Shown here: positions 7,630-10,988 of the stretch, piece after piece
Layout of the letters: every line of letters starts with the position of its first letter
How positions within the stretch are numbered: position 1 is the stretch's first letter
Source of the DNA: CAJQND01 sp051010055
GTDB taxonomy: Bacteria > Pseudomonadota > Alphaproteobacteria > Rhizobiales > CAJQND01
Length of the DNA stretch: 10,988 nucleotides
Direction of reading: 5' to 3'
Assembly: GCA_051010055.1 (NCBI GenBank)
Contig: JBPCVY010000246.1
Span: forward strand, 1-10,988
Translations under genes and position numbers: made by a program
The notes under the pieces: generated by a model
The model's input: only the letters and a program-made list of their open reading frames with translations
Database searches by the model: none
Told to the model about the DNA's origin: nothing

Positions 7630-8484
7630 ATGAAAATGCACCATCTTTCTAATCCGTTTGCGGCCTTTTCTGTTTTCACCGGAATGTTGTGTATCAGCGT
7701 TTTGGCGATGCCAGCACCCGCAATGGCCGGTGGTGGCATATCAGGCTGGTCGGGCCCGGATGCAGGAAAGATGCGCCTGATTGCCGGAGGGCCAGGAGGT
7801 GGGGGTGAGATACATGCCGGATTGGAGTTCAAGCTCGCACCTGGCTGGAAAACCTATTGGCGCGCGCCGGGTGACAGCGGCATTCCGCCGGAGTTCAACT
7901 GGACAGGTTCTGAAAACATAAAGGCAGTGAAGGTTCATTGGCCGGCGCCTGTCCGCTTCAAAGACGATTTCGGCTATAATGTGGGGTACAAAGAGGATGT
8001 AGTGTTTCCTCTCACTGTAACACTTGGCAATGACGACAAGCCGGCAAGGCTCAATCTCACGGCTCAGTTTGGCATTTGCCGAGAAATTTGTTTGCCGGCA
8101 GAGGCAAAACTGTCCCTGAGTATCCGGCCGGACGGGGTGCCTTCAAACCAACCGGCTATCGAACAGGCTTTGAAGTCAGTGCCCAAGGCGGTTGTGCCGG
8201 GCATTGAGGTGGCGGGGGTTTCTGCGCGCGATGCGCAAGGAAAGGTAATTCTTGATGTGCACATCACTGCCGGGAAAGGTGACAAGCTTGATGTGTTTGT
8301 CGAGGGGCCGATGGATTATTACCTGGAAATGCCGAAGAAAAAAGAGACCGCGCAGGTTGGTGAGGAAACCTTCTCCATCGGTGTGGACGGTGTATCGTCT
8401 GCTGGTGATTTGACCGGCAAAAAGTTCACGGTAACTGTGGTGCAAGGGAGCGATGCCCTTGAACGCACGGTGATCCTTGAATAG
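7630..8484 (+). CDS. Secreted DsbD N-terminal-domain protein (thiol:disulfide interchange-like)
   Basis: The 284-residue product has a signal peptide (a hydrophobic stretch FSVFTGMLCISVLAM, then APAMA before GGG, cleavage near residue 34), so it should be periplasmic. The body resembles the immunoglobulin-like N-terminal domain of DsbD: APGWKTYWRAPGDSGIPPEF, a middle block with VRFKDDFGYNVGYKEDVVFP, and FGICREICLPAEA with paired cysteines C150 and C154. In DsbD this domain receives electrons from the membrane part and passes them to periplasmic thiol proteins. Here the membrane part and thioredoxin-like C-terminus are absent, so it may work with a separately encoded CcdA/DsbD-type membrane partner; that is inference. 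A second ATG at 7636 is possible; neither start has a strong ribosome site. The peroxiredoxin gene follows after 54 bases in the same direction and may be co-transcribed. Confidence 0.85.
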   Translation: MKMHHLSNPFAAFSVFTGMLCISVLAMPAPAMAGGGISGWSGPDAGKMRLIAGGPGGGGEIHAGLEFKLAPGWKTYWRAPGDSGIPPEFNWTGSENIKAVKVHWPAPVRFKDDFGYNVGYKEDVVFPLTVTLGNDDKPARLNLTAQFGICREICLPAEAKLSLSIRPDGVPSNQPAIEQALKSVPKAVVPGIEVAGVSARDAQGKVILDVHITAGKGDKLDVFVEGPMDYYLEMPKKKETAQVGEETFSIGVDGVSSAGDLTGKKFTVTVVQGSDALERTVILE

Positions 8485-8527
8485 TCTTTGTACGTTTTTA
8501 ATTCATTCCGTCCATGAACCAATTCCT

Positions 8528-8531
8528 GGAG
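8528..8531 (+). promoter_or_regulatory. Ribosome binding site GGAG for the peroxiredoxin gene
   Basis: GGAG at 8528-8531 stands seven bases before ATG 8539 and ten before the next ATG at 8542. The spacing favours the first ATG, giving a protein that begins MMISAGERIPD. Confidence 0.6.
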
Positions 8532-8538
8532 TATTGCG

Positions 8539-9024
8539 ATGATGATTTCTGCCGGTGAACGCATTCCCGACATTACGCTGAGGTGCATGACCGATGAAGG
8601 CCCGCAGCAGATGACGTCGCGCGAGATTTTTGCCGGCCGCAAGGTTGTTTTGTTCGCTGTGCCAGGGGCATTTACACCTACTTGCCATAACCGCCATGTG
8701 CCCGGTTATCTGGACAACCTCGACGCATTCAAGAAAAAAGGCATTGAAACAATTGCCTGTGTGTCGGTGAACGATGTGTTCGTCATGGAAGCCTGGGCGC
8801 GCCATCTCGGCGCCAAGGACAAAATCCTGTTTCTTTCAGACGGCAATGGCGATTTCGCCAAGGCAGTGGGGCTAGATGCTGATTCTTCGGCGTTCGGCAT
8901 GGGATTGCGCTCGCGCCGTTACGCGATGATCCTGGATGATTGCGTTGTGCAGGCCCTTCACGTGGAATCTGCTGGAGGCCAGGCGGTTGAAAGCGGCGCA
9001 GAGGCAATGCTTGCAGAGCTTTAG
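8539..9024 (+). CDS. Peroxiredoxin, Prx5/glutaredoxin-dependent type
   Basis: The 161-residue product is a typical-length Prx5-group peroxiredoxin that reduces hydrogen peroxide and organic hydroperoxides in the cytoplasm. The active-site motif PxxxTxxC is present as PGAFTPTC (42-49), with C49 the peroxidatic cysteine, followed by HNRHVPGYLDN. Further family marks are CVSVNDVFVMEAWARHLGA and the late DSSAFGMGLRSRRYAMI block with its conserved arginines. C74 and a cysteine in ILDDC near residue 140 are other thiols; whether one resolves C49 or whether glutaredoxin/glutathione does so cannot be decided here. It lies downstream of the DsbD-like gene and converges on rnhA with only 14 bases between stops (9025-9038), where I see no terminator hairpin. 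In rhizobia a peroxiredoxin next to rnhA and thrB is, from memory, a familiar arrangement. Confidence 0.93.
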   Translation: MMISAGERIPDITLRCMTDEGPQQMTSREIFAGRKVVLFAVPGAFTPTCHNRHVPGYLDNLDAFKKKGIETIACVSVNDVFVMEAWARHLGAKDKILFLSDGNGDFAKAVGLDADSSAFGMGLRSRRYAMILDDCVVQALHVESAGGQAVESGAEAMLAEL

Positions 9025-9038
9025 GGTCAGCGCTTCAG

Positions 9039-9494
9039 CTATCGCATTTTCTTGAAAGGCTCCATGCCCAAACGGGCCAGCTCATCTGCGCGCTCATTTT
9101 CAGGATGGCCGGCATGGCCCTTTACCCAGTGCCAGTTCACATGGTGTGCGGCCATTGCTTCGGTTAACTCTTGCCAGAGATCGGCATTTTTCACCGGCTT
9201 TTTCGCCGCTGTGCGCCAGCCATTACGCTTCCAGTTATGCAGCCATTTGGTGATGCCATCGCGCACATAAACCGAATCTGTATAGAGGTCCACCTGGCAA
9301 GGACGCTTTAGCGCTTTCAGCGAATCTATCGCGGCCTGCAGTTCCATGCGGTTATTGGTGGTATCAGCTGCCCCGCCGTTCAGTTCCTTCTCGTTATCGC
9401 CATAACGCAAAATGGCGCCCCAGCCGCCCGGTCCCGGGTTGCCGGAGCACGCACCGTCAGTGAAGATATCCACCTGTTGAACTGATTTCGTCAT
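9039..9494 (-). CDS. rnhA: Ribonuclease HI
   Basis: The 151-residue protein is close in length to E. coli RNase HI (155). It cuts the RNA strand of RNA:DNA hybrids in the cytoplasm, removing R-loops and replication primers. The active-site set is complete: D13 in IFTDGACSGNPGPGGWG, E51 in NNRMELQAA, D73 in YTDSVYVRDGI, and D137 in ENERADELA, with the general-base histidine H127 in VKGHAGHPEN. The basic protrusion that grips the hybrid is visible as WKRNGWRTAAKKPVKN (88-103). There is no N-terminal hybrid-binding domain. The ATG at 9494-9492 overlaps the thrB stop as ATGA, so it is probably translated by coupling from the thrB message; a lysine-codon, purine-rich stretch just upstream may double as its ribosome site. 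Confidence 0.96.
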   Translation of the reverse strand: MTKSVQQVDIFTDGACSGNPGPGGWGAILRYGDNEKELNGGAADTTNNRMELQAAIDSLKALKRPCQVDLYTDSVYVRDGITKWLHNWKRNGWRTAAKKPVKNADLWQELTEAMAAHHVNWHWVKGHAGHPENERADELARLGMEPFKKMR

Positions 9495-10513
9495 GCTTTG
9501 CTTTTTTCACGCGTTTTGGTTTTTTTCTTTTTCTTCTTTTTGTCCCGCGGTGGCGCAAGGCCATATTCAGAGGCGCTGGCAACGTTGCGGTGAAAACGCA
9601 GAATTTTCAGATACTCACCCGGGTCCTTTGGTTTCACCATCGCCCCTTCCGGGGTGTTCAGCCAGTCGTAGAGCCGGGTCACCAGAAAACGCATTGCCGC
9701 GCCTCGGGCAAGAAGTGGTAGCGCGTCATATTCCTTGCGTTCAAGCGGGCGCACCTTTTCGTATCCGCGCAACAGGGCAGATGCCTTGGTTATGTTAAAT
9801 GAGCCGTCGATTTCAAAACACCAGGCATTCAGGCATATGGCAATGTCGTAGGCAAAAAAGTCGGTACAGGCGAAGTAGAAATCAATGAGGCCGGAAAGCT
9901 TATTGTCGAGAAAAAACACATTGTCCGGGAACAGGTCCGCATGAATGACGCCACGCGGCAAGCTTTTCGGCCAACCTTTGCTGATTTCATTGACTTCCCG
10001 GCGTAGCTCTATGCGCAGTCCGAACTCAACGTCGTCGGCCCCGGCACCGCACGTGTCTACAAGCGTGCGCCATGACGAAGCAAGCAATGCATTCTCCCGC
10101 TTCATGGGAAAGTCGAGGGTTGCCAGGTGAAAGCGGGCAAGGGCGGCTCCGAGTTCCGCGCAATGTTGGGTGCGCGGGCGCTTGATCCACATGCCTTCAA
10201 GAAAGGTAATGAGGGCCGCTGGCCTTCCAGCCAGGGTGCGCAATACATCGCCGTTCTTGTCGTGAACCGGCAAAGGGCACGCGATGCCCTTTTCGGCAAG
10301 ATGTTCCATCAGGCCAAGGAAAAATGGCAGATCATCAGGATCAACCCGCTTCTCATAAAGGGTCAGTATGTAGCTGCCCTCGGTTGTGTGCATAAGGTAG
10401 TTGGAGTTCTCAACCCCTTCCGCAATCCCCTTGAACGATGTGACTGTGCCAATGTCGTAGCTGTCGACGAAACTTTTCAGCTCCTCGTCGGTGACTTCTG
10501 TATAAACTGCCAT
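9491..10513 (-). CDS. thrB: Homoserine kinase, APH-like type, with lysine-rich C-terminal tail
   Basis: The 340-residue protein matches the choline-kinase/aminoglycoside-phosphotransferase-like homoserine kinase of alphaproteobacteria and pseudomonads, not the GHMP kinase of E. coli. It phosphorylates homoserine with ATP, giving the substrate of ThrC. Visible marks: GIAEGVENSNYLM (29-41) at the nucleotide loop; the catalytic loop GVIHADLFPDN with H191, D193 and N198; and GLIDFYFACTD with D211 as the metal ligand. The core ends at ASASEYGLAPPRD, where relatives normally stop; the last residues form a strongly basic tail with seven consecutive lysines from position 325. It begins 12 bases after ispH and overlaps rnhA by four bases, so ispH-thrB-rnhA is a likely operon. 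The ribosome site ahead of ATG 10513 is weak. Confidence 0.95.
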   Translation of the reverse strand: MAVYTEVTDEELKSFVDSYDIGTVTSFKGIAEGVENSNYLMHTTEGSYILTLYEKRVDPDDLPFFLGLMEHLAEKGIACPLPVHDKNGDVLRTLAGRPAALITFLEGMWIKRPRTQHCAELGAALARFHLATLDFPMKRENALLASSWRTLVDTCGAGADDVEFGLRIELRREVNEISKGWPKSLPRGVIHADLFPDNVFFLDNKLSGLIDFYFACTDFFAYDIAICLNAWCFEIDGSFNITKASALLRGYEKVRPLERKEYDALPLLARGAAMRFLVTRLYDWLNTPEGAMVKPKDPGEYLKILRFHRNVASASEYGLAPPRDKKKKKKKTKTREKSKA

Positions 10514-10525
10514 AGTCTTCGGGAA

Positions 10526-10988
10526 CTACTCTGCTGCAACCTGGCGCAAAGCGCGCGGAAGTTTGAATGAAACCGCCTCTTCCTTTGTCACGATGGTTTC
10601 AACATCAATCTCGTAACGATCTTCGAAAGCAGCAATGACTTCCTCCACCAGCACTTCCGGCGCCGATGCCCCAGCGGTTACCCCAAGGGTGCGGATGCCT
10701 TCCAGCGCACTCCAATTGATTTCCGATGCCCTCTGCACCAGCATCGATCGCTTACAGCCGTTCTTTTGCGCAACTTCCACAAGCCGGCGTGAGTTGGAAC
10801 TGTTTGGTGCACCAACCACCAGGATTGCATCGCACTGGGCGGCAAACGTCTTCACTGCGCCCTGGCGGTTAGTGGTTGCATAGCAAATGTCTTCCTTATG
10901 GGGGCCGATGATTTCAGGGAACCTGCGCTCCAGCACCTTTACGATTTCGGAAGTATCATCGACCGAAAGAGTTGTCTGGGTTATCCAG
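10526..10988 (-). CDS. ispH: 4-hydroxy-3-methylbut-2-enyl diphosphate reductase, C-terminal part (partial)
   Basis: The frame runs in from the right edge (first full codon ends at 10987) and stops at TAG 10528-10526, giving the last roughly 153 residues. IspH makes isopentenyl and dimethylallyl diphosphate in the last step of the MEP pathway using a 4Fe-4S cluster. The first visible residues, WITQTTLSVDDTSEIV, are a family signature containing the active-site threonine. The third cluster cysteine is in KEDICYATTNRQ (codon 10885-10883). APNSSNSRRL supplies the substrate-binding Ser/Asn pair and VTAGASAPE the late serine. The first two cluster cysteines lie outside the window. The GTG at 10936 is internal, not a start. 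The C-terminus ends about 23 residues after the IVTKEEAVSFKLP block, as usual in rhizobial forms. thrB follows after 12 bases. Confidence 0.95.
   Translation of the reverse strand, partial: WITQTTLSVDDTSEIVKVLERRFPEIIGPHKEDICYATTNRQGAVKTFAAQCDAILVVGAPNSSNSRRLVEVAQKNGCKRSMLVQRASEINWSALEGIRTLGVTAGASAPEVLVEEVIAAFEDRYEIDVETIVTKEEAVSFKLPRALRQVAAE

Noticed and set aside
9025..9038. A shared bidirectional terminator between the peroxiredoxin gene and rnhA
   Set aside because: The gap is 14 bases and shows no stable stem or flanking T/A runs.
9500..9542. T-rich tract on the + strand looking like a terminator tail or AT-rich promoter element
   Set aside because: It is the complement of lysine codons in the 3' end of thrB and no GC-rich hairpin precedes it.

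Overview
This window looks like ordinary chromosomal DNA of an alphaproteobacterium, most likely a member of the Hyphomicrobiales (Rhizobiales). The inference rests on the protein sequences (rhizobial-type ThrC end, mitochondrial-processing-peptidase-like M16 protease, RimJ-type GNAT, YqgE/AlgH, ThrB of the APH-like type), on the compact ispH-thrB-rnhA cluster, and on moderate GC with ATGA start/stop overlaps. No tRNA, rRNA, insertion sequence, CRISPR array or phage gene is visible, and no gap without a gene exceeds about 225 bases.

Layout, left to right. On the + strand: the last 67 codons of threonine synthase (thrC), a zinc M16 protease coupled to it by an ATGA overlap, a GNAT acetyltransferase, and a very long membrane-bound c-di-GMP protein (about 1,530 residues). 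The last overlaps the 3' end of a minus-strand yqgE/algH gene by 24 bp. A 222-bp divergent region separates yqgE from a + strand pair: a secreted DsbD N-terminal-domain protein and a Prx5-type peroxiredoxin. The right end is a minus-strand cluster, read right to left: ispH (cut by the window edge), thrB, and rnhA (overlapping thrB by 4 bp). It converges on the peroxiredoxin gene with a 14-bp gap.

How the genes fit together: thrB and thrC are consecutive steps of threonine synthesis (homoserine to O-phosphohomoserine to threonine) but lie at opposite ends of the window on opposite strands, so they cannot share a transcript. The DsbD-like protein and the peroxiredoxin both act in thiol redox chemistry but in different compartments. 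The rest is housekeeping.

The one striking item is the long c-di-GMP protein. Its front two thirds is a standard sensor phosphodiesterase: signal peptide, periplasmic domain, seven membrane helices, PAS, degenerate GGDEF (SGDQF), intact EAL. It then carries a proline-rich linker of about 140 residues and four 62-residue helix-hairpin-helix-type repeats, which resemble the small domains found at the C-termini of alphaproteobacterial NuoE and ribosomal protein L21. I did not find a hidden multi-gene system; this fusion is the best candidate for something not well described.
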